64,000 nt of DNA from CAKRJP01 sp963597615 (GCA_963597615.1 CAVBQS010000012.1:14141-78140); one strand, 5' to 3'; positions 18,201 through 27,624 are shown, numbered from the stretch's first letter. Numbers and translations are program-made. Notes: generated from the sequence alone by a model not told the origin.

Positions 18201-20041
18201 TCTATATTCCAACCCTTATTTCCAAAATCACAATAATTATATTCCTCTGTTAAACTACCGTTTTCTAAATCAGAAAAATCCAAAAGTAATTTTTCTTCAG
18301 AATTTTCTTCCTTCACAGAATGATTATAACTATTATCTGCACCAATATTCGGTTTCACAAATCCCTGAACTGAATTTCCAAAGTAATCCAATCCACCGTT
18401 ATCCAAAATAGCTGTCCCCTCATCTATGACAGATGCAGATTCACTTATATGATAACCATCTACAGAGCCATAAGTCAAAACAATTTCCCCATTGATATCT
18501 TCTACTGATCCTGAAGTTCCTTCCTGTAGTTGAATATAGTCTTCCTTACTTGCACTCTTGGCATTGGCATCATCTGTACGGTTGATATTTTGGTTTTCTC
18601 CTCCATATGCATTATTAAAAACCTTCCCCTTATAAGTGTCATCCCAGGCTCTTCCATTGGCTGTTTCAGAAATAATTACATTATTCGTAAATGTATAAGA
18701 TTCCGAAGATGTTGGTCCTGTAGAACCCGACCAATTTCTCGTAATATATCCATCATGCTGATCATCCATATAGATTAAATTATTATAAGCATGTAATTGT
18801 CCTCCATAAGGATTAATCAAGGTAATAACAGCACCTCCGCCATAAGAGTTTGTTCCGTATCCATCATTTACACTAATATTATATCGATAATATGTCTCAA
18901 ATGAAGTTCCCAGTGAACATTCAAAGAAGGAACCTGAAGGATTATCATGGGTATAATTATATTGAATGTAATTTAGGTCCGTATAAATGTCTGCATCAAA
19001 AGCCTGAGAATCTTCCTTGCCTTCAGATGCCCCAGATCCGAACACTTCGTTATATTGACAAATTGTTTTTTCTCCGTACTCCCACCAGATTGGCACATTT
19101 CCATTAGGTCCACTATTACATCCATTGCAAATATTATACTCAATTAATGCTTCCGAATAATCTGATGCACAAATGGCTGCATTTCCAATATTTTCACAAT
19201 AATTTCCTCGTATTACAATTCCATTACTATTTACTCTTGTTCCTGCATTTTCTGTAATTCCACTTTCATCGGTAAATATACTACTTCCCCATGAGGAAAT
19301 CAGATCAATACCATAATGGTTAATGTCTTTCAAATAATTTCCTTCTACTAAAATATCTTCCCAATTTGTAGCCTCTGCGGTTCCTCGAATGGCATATACA
19401 ATACCTCCTCTTCCAATTCCTGCTTGCTGTCCAATGGGAATAGAGATAATATCATGCACATAAGTATTTCTCACATACATATGATGAAGAGTTCCTGCAT
19501 CCTTTCCCATAATCAGGATGCCATATTTCTTAATATTATCATCTTTAGTTTCACTATAATTAGTAACTTCTAAGCCCGTAATTTCCCAATATTCCTGATT
19601 ATAGAAAAAAACTGCTGCATTAAAAATAAGATTGTCTAGGTCATCTCCATTTTCCCCACACCAATTATCTCCATTAATCTGTGGTCGTCCTAGTTCCACT
19701 TCTCCATAAGCCTCTATAACGATTGGGAATTCCTCAGAACCTGATCCTTTAGGACTTAACTGACCACTCCAACTGCATCCTCTCTTGAAAAGAATATGAT
19801 CTCCCGGTTGAAAGGTTGTTGCATTAATTTTATCTAAAGATTTCCATGCCTCTTCTTCACTCGTTCCAGATTTTTCGTCATCGCCATCAAGAGAATCAAT
19901 GTAATAATAAGAACCTGATACAGTTTCCTCTGTATTATCATCTGCATTCTCTTCTGCCTTTACCACATATCCATTTCCAAACACTGTAGTAAAAACTATG
20001 ATTGCAAACATTATGGTCGCTATACTTTTTCTTCTTTTCAT
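15206..20041 (-). CDS. Large secreted beta-helix / F5-8C / PIG-L deacetylase protein
   Basis: 1611 aa from the chosen start. Order: signal peptide (~1-29, MKRRKSIATIMFA then a hydrophobic stretch ending VVKA); right-handed beta-helix (~45-570) of the pectate-lyase/DUF1565 kind, opening YYIDSLDGDD; a beta-sandwich (~580-715); three F5/8-type C (discoidin) modules near 720-865, 868-1025 and 1045-1140; a PIG-L (LmbE/CE14) deacetylase at ~1160-1440 with APHEDDE and a distal HYDHA as zinc ligands; and a last F5/8C module (~1475-1611). No LPXTG or C-terminal membrane anchor. PIG-L enzymes remove acetyl from GlcNAc. The start at 20041 has GAGGAG 9 nt upstream; the ATG at 20050 abuts it. It lies 26 nt after the GH65 gene. 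Confidence 0.88.
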   Translation of the reverse strand: MKRRKSIATIMFAIIVFTTVFGNGYVVKAEENADDNTEETVSGSYYYIDSLDGDDEKSGTSEEEAWKSLDKINATTFQPGDHILFKRGCSWSGQLSPKGSGSEEFPIVIEAYGEVELGRPQINGDNWCGENGDDLDNLIFNAAVFFYNQEYWEITGLEVTNYSETKDDNIKKYGILIMGKDAGTLHHMYVRNTYVHDIISIPIGQQAGIGRGGIVYAIRGTAEATNWEDILVEGNYLKDINHYGIDLISSWGSSIFTDESGITENAGTRVNSNGIVIRGNYCENIGNAAICASDYSEALIEYNICNGCNSGPNGNVPIWWEYGEKTICQYNEVFGSGASEGKEDSQAFDADIYTDLNYIQYNYTHDNPSGSFFECSLGTSFETYYRYNISVNDGYGTNSYGGGAVITLINPYGGQLHAYNNLIYMDDQHDGYITRNWSGSTGPTSSESYTFTNNVIISETANGRAWDDTYKGKVFNNAYGGENQNINRTDDANAKSASKEDYIQLQEGTSGSVEDINGEIVLTYGSVDGYHISESASVIDEGTAILDNGGLDYFGNSVQGFVKPNIGADNSYNHSVKEENSEEKLLLDFSDLENGSLTEEYNYCDFGNKGWNIENEELYPSSYTTKEQANKIALPDKYKITSFEARITSGTASIKVEAGEESATFSLTDKMTTYKLNFSQYNPALYFVITSENGADQVRIDNIVLERKASSKIASTNVTYGKEVTASSVSPWEPNDVGSNIVDGDESTIWISNGWSDQGDTLTEARANCVIDLGDCYQLESFDIVFGGDSAVSAWKYIVEGSKDNEQWDLLWDQSENSEVASKQSGSINQEYTANTYRYLKITFTDPIENAWPALAEFIAYQPKLLQNIALEGIASSSTENQAAANAIDGNESTLWVADGNQEKSGAWWMVDLGESKKISALKAIFEYEIQEDLVSAQTGTTPVYGQAWQYKVEGSTDGENWAMLWDNRDNDDKSKEHYKDIASVEEKYRYVKVTITQLPLHKETQAEVWPAIAEFQILAEESEQEEEISITRSEPGQIIDIDLAYGQAVKASSNKTCKDNVSDRDHDTSWSPSETDESPTLQINLDRAFNLENLSVDFASDVTNYTAYVKKEAGWEKIGKYEPEESGDVFSISESQVLGIKFVFEMKENLAISEVHFDGTDANVKRNRRILVMAPHEDDEMLMAGGIIRQAIESGDEVYVVYATNGDYEGTERGKLRISDTVNALNKIGLEKDHLYFMGYADNGGMGVGRYKTAFTDSFIYNLYVAGDNEVVASRNGGTSTYGNENVRNDYHYDTYGEHATYTRANFKSDLREIMGSVNPTDVYMTSRYDMHYDHAYFGLFGIETISDIQKEQTDFCPTVHEAIIHSHLTDEVYPTDQSNYGYGQENNSYLGAWKELNQLDDKTMLKWGNRESVLVPYCMRQTPLKYNLKDQALREYSTEYYSWIGSFSKVNEVFYKHQYNSISSSASVSASSERSSEDRSTDQSAKKAIDGIADGYATGLAENHTRFPFAEWVSEGEKEGAWIKLSFSEEKTVSVIKLYDRPNTDDQILAAHLEFDDGTQIQVGELTNNGAAVTINLENPIETKSIKLVVDEVSGSTQAIGLAEIEVYE

Positions 20042-20075
20042 AACTGGCATCTCCTCTCCTCGGAGTTCTTTGATT

Positions 20076-22433
20076 TTAGTTTACTGATACAACACACTTC
20101 TTCGATTTCCCATCGAGTGTTATTCTTTTTCCATAAACAAAAAATCCAATTGCTTCGCCTTCTATAATTTCGAATTTTGCTTCTTCTTTCCTAACGGTTA
20201 CCTCCATCAACACACCCTGATATTTAATTCTGAATTTATATTCTTCCCATTCCTTAGGAATTTGTGGTTTAAACCGCAAAACACCCTCTTGACAGCGCAT
20301 GCCACCAAATCCATTAACAACAGCCTGCCATGTACCTGCCATGTTTGCAGCATGAATTCCTGCATAAAAATTATTATGATAATCATCCAAATCCATTCTT
20401 GCTGATTGAGAGAAATAGATATAAGCCTCGTCTAAATATCCAATGTCACAGGCTACAATTCCAAAGATGCATGTGGACAAGGAAGAATGATGCAGTGTAA
20501 CTTCTTGATAAAAATCATAATTACGCTTTATTTCTTCCTCTGTAAACAAATGACTATGCAAATACATTCCCAGTATCGCATCTGCCTGTTTTGACATTCG
20601 ATGTCTCATAATAAATAGCGGATGATAATTTTCATATAGCCATGCTCGTTTTTCCGGCGGTATCTTTGATTCGTCCCAAGGCTTTCTCATCATGAAACCA
20701 TCATCCATTGGATAAACCTGTAACTTTTCATCAAAAGGAAAATACATATTGTCAATAATCTTATTCCATAAATCAAGTTCAGCCTCATCAAATTCCAATT
20801 TTACTCTTAAACGGTCCAATTCCCTTTGGGCATGATTTTTAAGATATTCAACTGCCTTTACTGCATCTCTTAAATTCTCTCTTGCCATTAAATTAGTATA
20901 AAAATTATTATCTACTAATACATTGTATTCATCCGGTCCTGTTACACTACAAATGCAATATTTTCCATCTTTGCATTCTGCAAAACTTCCAACATCTGCC
21001 CACACTCTAGCTGTTTCTATTAAAATCTCTGCACCCTTCTTCTCAAGATATTCCATATCCTTGGTCACTTGTATATATAAAGACAAAGCATAGGCTATAT
21101 CTGCATTAATATGATACTGTGCAGTTCCCAGCGGATAGTATGTGGAAGCTTCCTCTCCATTAATAGTTCTCCAAGGATAAAGAGCCCCTTTCATATGTCC
21201 TAATACTCTAGCACGGTCCCTGGCTTGATCCAAAGTACCATAACGATAATCTAACAATTTCTTTGCCACATCTGGATCTGTATAGATTAGCACCGGCAGA
21301 ACATACATCTCCGTATCCCAAAAATAATGCCCTTCATATCCTTCTCCTGACAATCCCTTTGCTCCCATACCGGTGCGTCCATCTCTTCCAGCAGATTGAA
21401 GTATATGGAACAAATTAAAATGAAGTCCTTGTTGAAGTTCATCATTTCCCTTAATTTCTATTTGAGCCGTTTTCCAAAAGCCGTTCATATACGCTTTCTG
21501 TTTTTCCTCAAAATATAGGTATCCTTCCTTCTTTGCTTCCCTAAGAAGTTCTTTCAAGAATTGTTCCAATTGTTCCACTGGAAGATCCAAACTGGAGCTG
21601 TAACCAATGTATTTATCTAAGCAAACCTTCTCTCCCTGGGCAACTTCTACTGTTGTCCTTAGAGTCGCCTCAAATTCTTCTACCTGTGATTTCCAGACAA
21701 TATTCGCTTTCTTCTCTCCATCCAATGACACACTATGAGAACTTCCACATGCAATAGTGAGCTTACTAAGCTCTGTTTTCCCCTGATAATATATTTCATC
21801 ACAATCTGTCACTATTTTATCTGGAGATAGTTTTCTTCCAAAAGGACCATAGTCTACAATAGGATTTGTCTTCCTTGTATGATTTTCCACATTACCCTGC
21901 AATTTTGAAATGAATTCTATAGATCCGGAATAGTTTAATGGAGTTACTTGATATCGAGTTATCATTATGTTTTTCTTAGCAAAGGAAACCAACCGCTTAA
22001 TTTCTATTTTTGTTTCCTTTCCCTGTGGAGATGTCCAAACAAGTCTGCGCTCCAAGATTCCGTCTTTCATGTGTAAAATTCGTGCATATTCCGAAACTTT
22101 TCCCGTCATCATGGAAAATTCTTCCCCATCTAAAATCACATGAGTCTCTTTCAAATTAGGAAGGTTCAACAAAGACTGACTAAGAAGCGGAGATCCGAAA
22201 TTAGCTTCTCCATAGCGAATATACTCGCTTTCATAAAATCCATTTACAAAATTTCCCTCCAGTCCTGTATCAATATCAAAATCATAAGCCTCCTCATAGG
22301 TTCCTCTCGTTCCTATATATCCATTGGACAAAGCAAAGGTGGTCTCGTTTCGATAGTTGTTTTTGATATCAAAGTTTTCTTCTGTAATATCCCATACTTG
22401 TATAGGATAGATCGGTGCTTTATCAGTATTCAT
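20076..22433 (-). CDS. Glycoside hydrolase family 65 disaccharide phosphorylase
   Basis: 785 aa, typical GH65 length. The N-terminal beta-sandwich has LSNGYIGTRGTYEE, the (alpha/alpha)6 barrel has HYFWDTEMYVLPVL and INADIAYAL, and the catalytic acid lies in TGPDEYN (Glu ~502). GH65 enzymes are inverting phosphorylases that split alpha-glucosides (maltose, trehalose, kojibiose, nigerose and others) to beta-glucose 1-phosphate. Which linkage is used cannot be read off here. No signal peptide, so it acts on an imported sugar, consistent with the ABC permease genes just upstream (27-nt gap). Confidence 0.9.
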   Translation of the reverse strand: MNTDKAPIYPIQVWDITEENFDIKNNYRNETTFALSNGYIGTRGTYEEAYDFDIDTGLEGNFVNGFYESEYIRYGEANFGSPLLSQSLLNLPNLKETHVILDGEEFSMMTGKVSEYARILHMKDGILERRLVWTSPQGKETKIEIKRLVSFAKKNIMITRYQVTPLNYSGSIEFISKLQGNVENHTRKTNPIVDYGPFGRKLSPDKIVTDCDEIYYQGKTELSKLTIACGSSHSVSLDGEKKANIVWKSQVEEFEATLRTTVEVAQGEKVCLDKYIGYSSSLDLPVEQLEQFLKELLREAKKEGYLYFEEKQKAYMNGFWKTAQIEIKGNDELQQGLHFNLFHILQSAGRDGRTGMGAKGLSGEGYEGHYFWDTEMYVLPVLIYTDPDVAKKLLDYRYGTLDQARDRARVLGHMKGALYPWRTINGEEASTYYPLGTAQYHINADIAYALSLYIQVTKDMEYLEKKGAEILIETARVWADVGSFAECKDGKYCICSVTGPDEYNVLVDNNFYTNLMARENLRDAVKAVEYLKNHAQRELDRLRVKLEFDEAELDLWNKIIDNMYFPFDEKLQVYPMDDGFMMRKPWDESKIPPEKRAWLYENYHPLFIMRHRMSKQADAILGMYLHSHLFTEEEIKRNYDFYQEVTLHHSSLSTCIFGIVACDIGYLDEAYIYFSQSARMDLDDYHNNFYAGIHAANMAGTWQAVVNGFGGMRCQEGVLRFKPQIPKEWEEYKFRIKYQGVLMEVTVRKEEAKFEIIEGEAIGFFVYGKRITLDGKSKKCVVSVN

Positions 22434-22460
22434 TACTTATTCTCCTTCTCATCCAATCTA

Positions 22461-23333
22461 CTAACCCTTAACTGCCCCCTCTGTCAAACTAGCCATTACC
22501 TGTTTCTGCAACAGGATAAATACTAAAATTGTAGGGGAAACCGTAATAATTACTGCTGCAAAAAGGGCAGAATAATTATTTGCAAAAGTTCCCAAATAAT
22601 AATTCAAAGCAATTGGAACTGTTCTTGCACTGTCTCCGCTAGTTAGCATCAATGCAAAATAAAATTCATTCCATGTATTAATAAACTGAAGCATTGCGAT
22701 AGTAGCTAATCCTGGTTTTGCTAAAGGGAGAACAATTTTAAAAAATGTCTGTAAAAAAGTAGCTCCATCGATATAAGCAGATTCTTCAAGCTGAATAGGA
22801 ATTGTTTTATAATAACTGGTCATTACAAAGAAAGACATCGGTATGCCCATAGCCGCATATACAACAATCAAACCAACCTTTGTATCATATAATCCCAAAG
22901 ACTTAAACATAGCAAACAATGGTTGGGAAATGGCCTGTGCCGGCAACATCAAAGATGCGGAAATCATAAGGATCAATGCAGTTTTTAATTTAAAATTGTA
23001 TCTAGCTGCAATATACGCACACATTGCAACTAAACAAACCGTTACAAGTACACTAATTCCTACAATGATAATACTGTTTAAGAAATATTTCTGAATCGGA
23101 GCATATTTAAAGGCATCGATATAATTATCTAAACGAAATTGTTCCGGAAGTCCCAAGGCAGAAGCGTTAATTTCTGCATAGGTCTTAAAAGAACTTAGGA
23201 AAGCCCACACAATTGGTCCAATAGAAATCAACACAATCAAAAGCATAAATAGATATTTAAGAAAACCGAAGATTCCTTTCGATACCGAAGATTCTTGTTT
23301 TTTCACATGATAAGCTTGCTGAACATTAGCCAT
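22461..23333 (-). CDS. Carbohydrate ABC transporter permease (MalG type)
   Basis: 290 aa, six hydrophobic helices. The EAA loop ESAYIDGATFLQTFFKIVLPLAKPG is visible around residues 190-215, and the SLTEGAVKG terminus is typical of MalG/UgpE-type subunits. It starts 1 nt after the partner permease gene. With that protein and the lipoprotein it forms a CUT1-class importer for an oligosaccharide or glycoside. The ATPase is missing from the locus, as usual in Firmicutes where a shared MsmK/MsiK-type ATPase energises several CUT1 systems. Confidence 0.92.
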   Translation of the reverse strand: MANVQQAYHVKKQESSVSKGIFGFLKYLFMLLIVLISIGPIVWAFLSSFKTYAEINASALGLPEQFRLDNYIDAFKYAPIQKYFLNSIIIVGISVLVTVCLVAMCAYIAARYNFKLKTALILMISASLMLPAQAISQPLFAMFKSLGLYDTKVGLIVVYAAMGIPMSFFVMTSYYKTIPIQLEESAYIDGATFLQTFFKIVLPLAKPGLATIAMLQFINTWNEFYFALMLTSGDSARTVPIALNYYLGTFANNYSALFAAVIITVSPTILVFILLQKQVMASLTEGAVKG

Positions 23334-23334
23334 A

Positions 23335-24219
23335 TTATCCCTCCTCCAGTTCTTTTTTCTGATTAAACAATCGCTGAATCAATACAACCAAAAGAAGCCC
23401 CAGCGCAATCTGCACAACTCCAACTGCATTGGCTTTTCCATAGTTATTTTCCAATGTAATAATTTTATACAAATAAGACGGAAGATTTAGTGTTGTATTT
23501 CCAGGGCCTCCTTTAGTGGTCATGTAGATAATATCAAATTGTGATACCATTGCTACGGAAGCTAAAATCACACAGGTACCAAAGGCATTTTTCATCAGCG
23601 GAATGGTAATATATCGATCTGCTTCTCTTGGTGTTGCACCATCAATCATGGCTGCCTCATAAATATCTGGGCTAATTGCTTGCATTTCAGCCATAAAAAT
23701 CAACATATTGAATCCTGAATAAAAAAGCCAGGTTGCTGTTACTGTCCAAAAAGCATATTTAGAATTTCCAAAAAGATTCACCACTTGAGCAGTATTAATT
23801 CCAAGTTTTTCATATAACAGCTTCACAACTCCAAAAGATGGATTTAAAAGTAAGGAAAACATTACTGCTGTGGCTGCAGTAGGAATAATATTAGGAATTA
23901 CATAAGCAACCCGGACAACTTTCCATCCTTTAGGTTTTCTTCTAAGAACTAAAGCCATAATGAAGCCAAAAGTGACATGAATTGTGGATTGAATAAGAAC
24001 CCACTTCAACGTATTAATAATAGATACTCGAAAATCTTTATCAGCAAAGATTACTTTAAAATTATCCAATCCTATCAGTGTAGGGGATTGTGTTAATGTA
24101 TAATCACAGAGCGATGTTGTTATAACCATGATAAAAGGTATTGCATATACAACACAAAACAAGATTACACAGGGCATTGTAAAAGCAAATATCCAGCCTT
24201 TCTTTCCTTTTGTACTCAT
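23335..24219 (-). CDS. Carbohydrate ABC transporter permease (MalF type)
   Basis: 294 aa with six hydrophobic segments. The EAA motif EAAMIDGATPREADRYITIPLMK is present (residues ~195-215), followed by TKGGPGNTT, a signature of CUT1 MalF-like permeases. It comes after the lipoprotein gene with a strong terminator hairpin between them, so the permeases are probably made at lower levels than the binding protein. Confidence 0.92.
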   Translation of the reverse strand: MSTKGKKGWIFAFTMPCVILFCVVYAIPFIMVITTSLCDYTLTQSPTLIGLDNFKVIFADKDFRVSIINTLKWVLIQSTIHVTFGFIMALVLRRKPKGWKVVRVAYVIPNIIPTAATAVMFSLLLNPSFGVVKLLYEKLGINTAQVVNLFGNSKYAFWTVTATWLFYSGFNMLIFMAEMQAISPDIYEAAMIDGATPREADRYITIPLMKNAFGTCVILASVAMVSQFDIIYMTTKGGPGNTTLNLPSYLYKIITLENNYGKANAVGVVQIALGLLLVVLIQRLFNQKKELEEG

Positions 24220-24297
24220 ATTTTCTCCTTCCTGAATATCCCATTCATTTATAAAGATCTACTTTCTGTTTTAAATTTAATTACTCTAATTTAGATA

Positions 24298-24331
24298 AAA
24301 AGTGCTGTGCCAGACCAGCACAGCACTTTTT
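24298..24331 (-). terminator. Hairpin between the sugar-binding protein gene and the permease genes
   Basis: AAAAAGTGCTGTGC and GCACAGCACTTTTT form a perfect 14-bp stem with a 6-nt loop and T-tract, 15 nt past the lipoprotein stop. It probably terminates most transcripts and lowers downstream expression, a usual design for ABC importers. Confidence 0.88.
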
Positions 24332-24346
24332 ATAATCTTTTACTTT

Positions 24347-25672
24347 TTAATTTTTAGCTGCAGAATCTGTAAGTTCCTGGCAGAACTGTTTTGGTGTAAT
24401 ATTTCCATAAGCCAATTCTGGCAACTGTGTCGAAAATGTATCAATAACATTCTGATACCAATATGCCTGATTCTGTCCATAGGTATACTTTGCTTTTCCC
24501 TGAATTTCTAAAACTTCAGCCATCAAAGGATCCGATTCTTTCAAACTATCTGGAACTTCAATCGTTCTAGTTACAGGTTGCAATCCCGCCATTTCAAGAG
24601 CTTTTAATTGATTTTCTTCAGTAGTTTCAAATTTCAAGAACGCAACTGCTGCCTCTACTTTTTCAGGATCATCTGTTCCAACCATGTCACCAGGAGTAGC
24701 TACACTTTCAAGTCCATATCCAGGAAGCAGCATAACTCCAACTTTTTCATAAAAACCTTCAGGTGCTTTCTCAGTACTGCTAAAATCTGGAATCATCCAT
24801 GGTCCATTTGGAAGCATTGCAACTTCTCCATTGAAGAAGTGTGTAGCCATAGTGTCGTACTTTCCACCTGCAGCATCGGAAGTTGTATAATTCTCTAACA
24901 TCTTCTGCAAATCTTCTGTTGCATCTTCAACAACATCCACATTATAGTCAGTAGGATATTGGGTGTTCATAAATTCATTTCCTTCATCCCCGCTAGTTCC
25001 AATCAAACCACTATACCAGAGATTTGAAAGCCATCCCAAATCTGCTGTATCCATGCTTACAGGAGTAATGCCTTTCTCTTTTAAAGTGTCACAAGCATCA
25101 AAAAAATCGTCCCAAGTTTCATATGCCACATCTGGTGCTTCAAGTCCCGCTTCTTCAAAGAGTTCTTTATTATAGTAGATATAAGAAATTTCCTTAGATA
25201 CCGGAATTCCATAAACCTTTCCTTCATAGGAGTTAAATTCCAAATCTGAATCGTCAAACATTGCCTTCCACTCTGGATCATCATCCAAGTAAGAAGTCAA
25301 ATCCGTAACTTTTCCTGCCTCAGCAGCTAAAGCCGTAATATTATTTCCACCATTAAGAACAATATCCGGTAAATCGCCACTGGAAATCAAAAGCTTGATT
25401 TTCTGATTAAAGGCATCTGTTGTAGGAATCTCTTCAAAATTAAACTCTACATTTTTTCCTTCTTCTGTCTTCTGGAATGCATCAAACAAATACTCATAGT
25501 AATCTGCCGCGTAATCTGTACCTACATGATAATTGATTACGTTTAGAACCACTTTTCCGTCTGAGGATGCTGTGGATGAATCTGAAGTGGAATCAGACTT
25601 ACTTCCGCAACCTGTTAAAATTCCGGCCAACATGGTGGTGCACAAAAGTACACTAATAATTTTTCTTTTCAT
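24347..25672 (-). CDS. Extracellular solute-binding lipoprotein of the sugar ABC importer
   Basis: 441 aa. Signal peptide MKRKIISVLLCTTMLAGILTGC with a lipobox (LTGC, Cys22 lipidated), then a Ser/Asp linker. The body is a family 1 extracellular solute-binding protein: NYHVGTDYAADY, YGIPVSKEISYIYYNKELFEEAG, and FFNGEVAMLPNGPWMIPD, the usual mid-domain signature. It captures an oligosaccharide at the cell surface for the two permeases downstream. It is divergent from the YesM/YesN pair across 161 bp of AT-rich DNA. GGAGG lies 11 nt before the ATG. Confidence 0.92.
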   Translation of the reverse strand: MKRKIISVLLCTTMLAGILTGCGSKSDSTSDSSTASSDGKVVLNVINYHVGTDYAADYYEYLFDAFQKTEEGKNVEFNFEEIPTTDAFNQKIKLLISSGDLPDIVLNGGNNITALAAEAGKVTDLTSYLDDDPEWKAMFDDSDLEFNSYEGKVYGIPVSKEISYIYYNKELFEEAGLEAPDVAYETWDDFFDACDTLKEKGITPVSMDTADLGWLSNLWYSGLIGTSGDEGNEFMNTQYPTDYNVDVVEDATEDLQKMLENYTTSDAAGGKYDTMATHFFNGEVAMLPNGPWMIPDFSSTEKAPEGFYEKVGVMLLPGYGLESVATPGDMVGTDDPEKVEAAVAFLKFETTEENQLKALEMAGLQPVTRTIEVPDSLKESDPLMAEVLEIQGKAKYTYGQNQAYWYQNVIDTFSTQLPELAYGNITPKQFCQELTDSAAKN

Positions 25673-25761
25673 AAGCTTTATTTCCTCCGTTCTTTTTTCT
25701 TAATTATATCTGTTTATTTTTGTTGAAAATATGTAATATTTTTATTTTTTCTTAGATTTTT

Positions 25762-25790
25762 TTTACTTTTTTACCAATATATACTATATA
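25762..25790 (+). promoter_or_regulatory. Candidate promoter of the sensor kinase gene
   Basis: TTTACT, a 17-bp spacer and TATATA. The region is very AT-rich, so chance matches are likely. Confidence 0.3.
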
Positions 25791-25833
25791 ATATTTATAA
25801 AACTTGTAAATTTTATCGAAGGGACCACATTAA

Positions 25834-27624
25834 ATGGCAAAATTCATGCACACTCACCCTACACCACGCAAATTATCTGCACAAACCTCTTTATTAATTA
25901 CAATGACCATCACTGTCTTCATGGTTTTAAGTGGCATCTTTTTTACAGTGCTCATGCACCGAGAACTAACCCAAAATTACAAACTACTCTTATATCAAGA
26001 AAGTTATTCTACTATTTCTACTCTATCAGAGGATATTAATTCTATAGACTCTGTTTACCGTCTTTTAATATCCAACGATAATATCTATCAGTACATGAAA
26101 AATCCGACCACAGATCTTTCATATCAATACACAATTGAAAAACAAATGACATCTGTTTTGATTCTAAATAACATATGGGAAAAAAATTATCTGCAATCCG
26201 TTTTTGTATATACCAACGACGGAACCATATTTCACGTTTCAAAAGATGATTCTGACAAGGAGCGCAAAACAAATAAAAGTGTTTACGAAAATTTATCCAC
26301 CTCTTCTCCTGCCTTGTTACTTTATACCGCTTCCAAGGATAATGAGCTTTATTTTATACGTTCTATCTACGATTATTCCTCTGGTAATGTATTAGGAACA
26401 ATGATCGTAACATTAGATAAGGATTTATGGATTCAAAAATTGACTGCAAATTTTTCCGAGAATTGGCAAATATTTTTATACAACGACAGTTTTTCACTTA
26501 GCTCCAACCCCGATTTTAATGTAGCAGATTTAGTAAAATTAAAAGAATTTTCCACAGATGCAAAGAATTTACAATTAGAACAGCTCGCTTTCAATGACAA
26601 GGAGTACCTGGCCTTGTCCAATCACATTGACCTTTTAGACCTTACCGCCATAGTAATGTCTCCCAAAAGCCAGCTTAATCAGCAGGTCTCTGCAGTACTG
26701 GTTCCTTGTGTACTATTAATTATTTTACTGATCAGCATTTCCGTGATCTGGTCTTTTGTTATCAGCCATTTAATTACAAGACCTATATCCTTAATGAAAA
26801 GTAAAGTAGATTCCATTACAACTGGTGACTATTCAGAAAATATTTATGGACTAGAAACATATGCTGAGTTCTATGAATTACAGAATGCAATTAACAATAT
26901 GTTAAACCAGATTCACCAGTATCACGACAATATTTTAGAACAGAATATTTTATTAAAAGATTCTGAAATTCAAGCCCTACAGTCTCAGCTAAATCCACAT
27001 TTTATATTCAATGTTCTTAGTACCCTTTCCTGGAAAGCAGAAATGTCAGGAGATTCAGAAATCGCTGAAACTGTAGTTGCTTTAGGCGAAATTCTGCGAT
27101 TCTCAACAGTTTACAGAACTTCCAATACTCTTCCATTAAAAGAAGAATTAAAATTCATACATTTTTACAATTATTTACAACACCAACGATTTGAAGATAA
27201 AATAACAGTTACAGAGGACATTGATTCAGAACTAGAACCTATTCTTATTCCTTGTTTTTCCATCCAAACCCTGGTAGAAAATGCTTATGTTCACGGGTTG
27301 GAGCCTAAAGCAACACCCGGAAACCTGTTTATCTCTGTAAAAAAACACGACCAAGTCTTAAAAATAATTGTATCGGATGATGGTGTGGGATTCCAAAAGA
27401 TTCCAGATTTTTCATGCCATGAAGTTCCTAGTCATTCTAATGATAGTGAAAAAAACAGTCATCCTCATATTGGATTAAGGAACCTTAATCGAAGATTAAC
27501 TTTAATTTACGGAGAAAAAAGCTCCCTACACATTACTAGCATTCCAAACAAGGAAACAAAAATATCTTTTGAAGTACCTATAGCAAGGAGAGACCCTTAT
27601 GAGTTACAAAGTATTAATTGTTGA
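25834..27624 (+). CDS. YesM-type sensor histidine kinase
   Basis: 596 aa. Two membrane helices (~20-42 and ~288-310) flank an extracellular sensing region of about 245 aa. A HAMP linker (TRPISLMKSKVDSITTGDY) follows, then the His_kinase domain with LQSQLNPHFIFN (His ~389) and an HATPase with LVENAYVHGLEP (N-box) and SDDGVGF (G1). This is the LytS/YesM class that controls carbohydrate ABC operons with AraC-type regulators. Its stop codon overlaps the response-regulator gene by 26 nt. Given the divergent solute-binding protein gene, it probably senses the same glycan or its binding protein. Confidence 0.93.
   Translation: MAKFMHTHPTPRKLSAQTSLLITMTITVFMVLSGIFFTVLMHRELTQNYKLLLYQESYSTISTLSEDINSIDSVYRLLISNDNIYQYMKNPTTDLSYQYTIEKQMTSVLILNNIWEKNYLQSVFVYTNDGTIFHVSKDDSDKERKTNKSVYENLSTSSPALLLYTASKDNELYFIRSIYDYSSGNVLGTMIVTLDKDLWIQKLTANFSENWQIFLYNDSFSLSSNPDFNVADLVKLKEFSTDAKNLQLEQLAFNDKEYLALSNHIDLLDLTAIVMSPKSQLNQQVSAVLVPCVLLIILLISISVIWSFVISHLITRPISLMKSKVDSITTGDYSENIYGLETYAEFYELQNAINNMLNQIHQYHDNILEQNILLKDSEIQALQSQLNPHFIFNVLSTLSWKAEMSGDSEIAETVVALGEILRFSTVYRTSNTLPLKEELKFIHFYNYLQHQRFEDKITVTEDIDSELEPILIPCFSIQTLVENAYVHGLEPKATPGNLFISVKKHDQVLKIIVSDDGVGFQKIPDFSCHEVPSHSNDSEKNSHPHIGLRNLNRRLTLIYGEKSSLHITSIPNKETKISFEVPIARRDPYELQSINC

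Noticed and set aside
24220..25672. A missing ATPase gene as a sign of a broken importer
   Set aside because: CUT1 importers of Firmicutes commonly borrow a shared MsmK-type ATPase, so absence here is normal.
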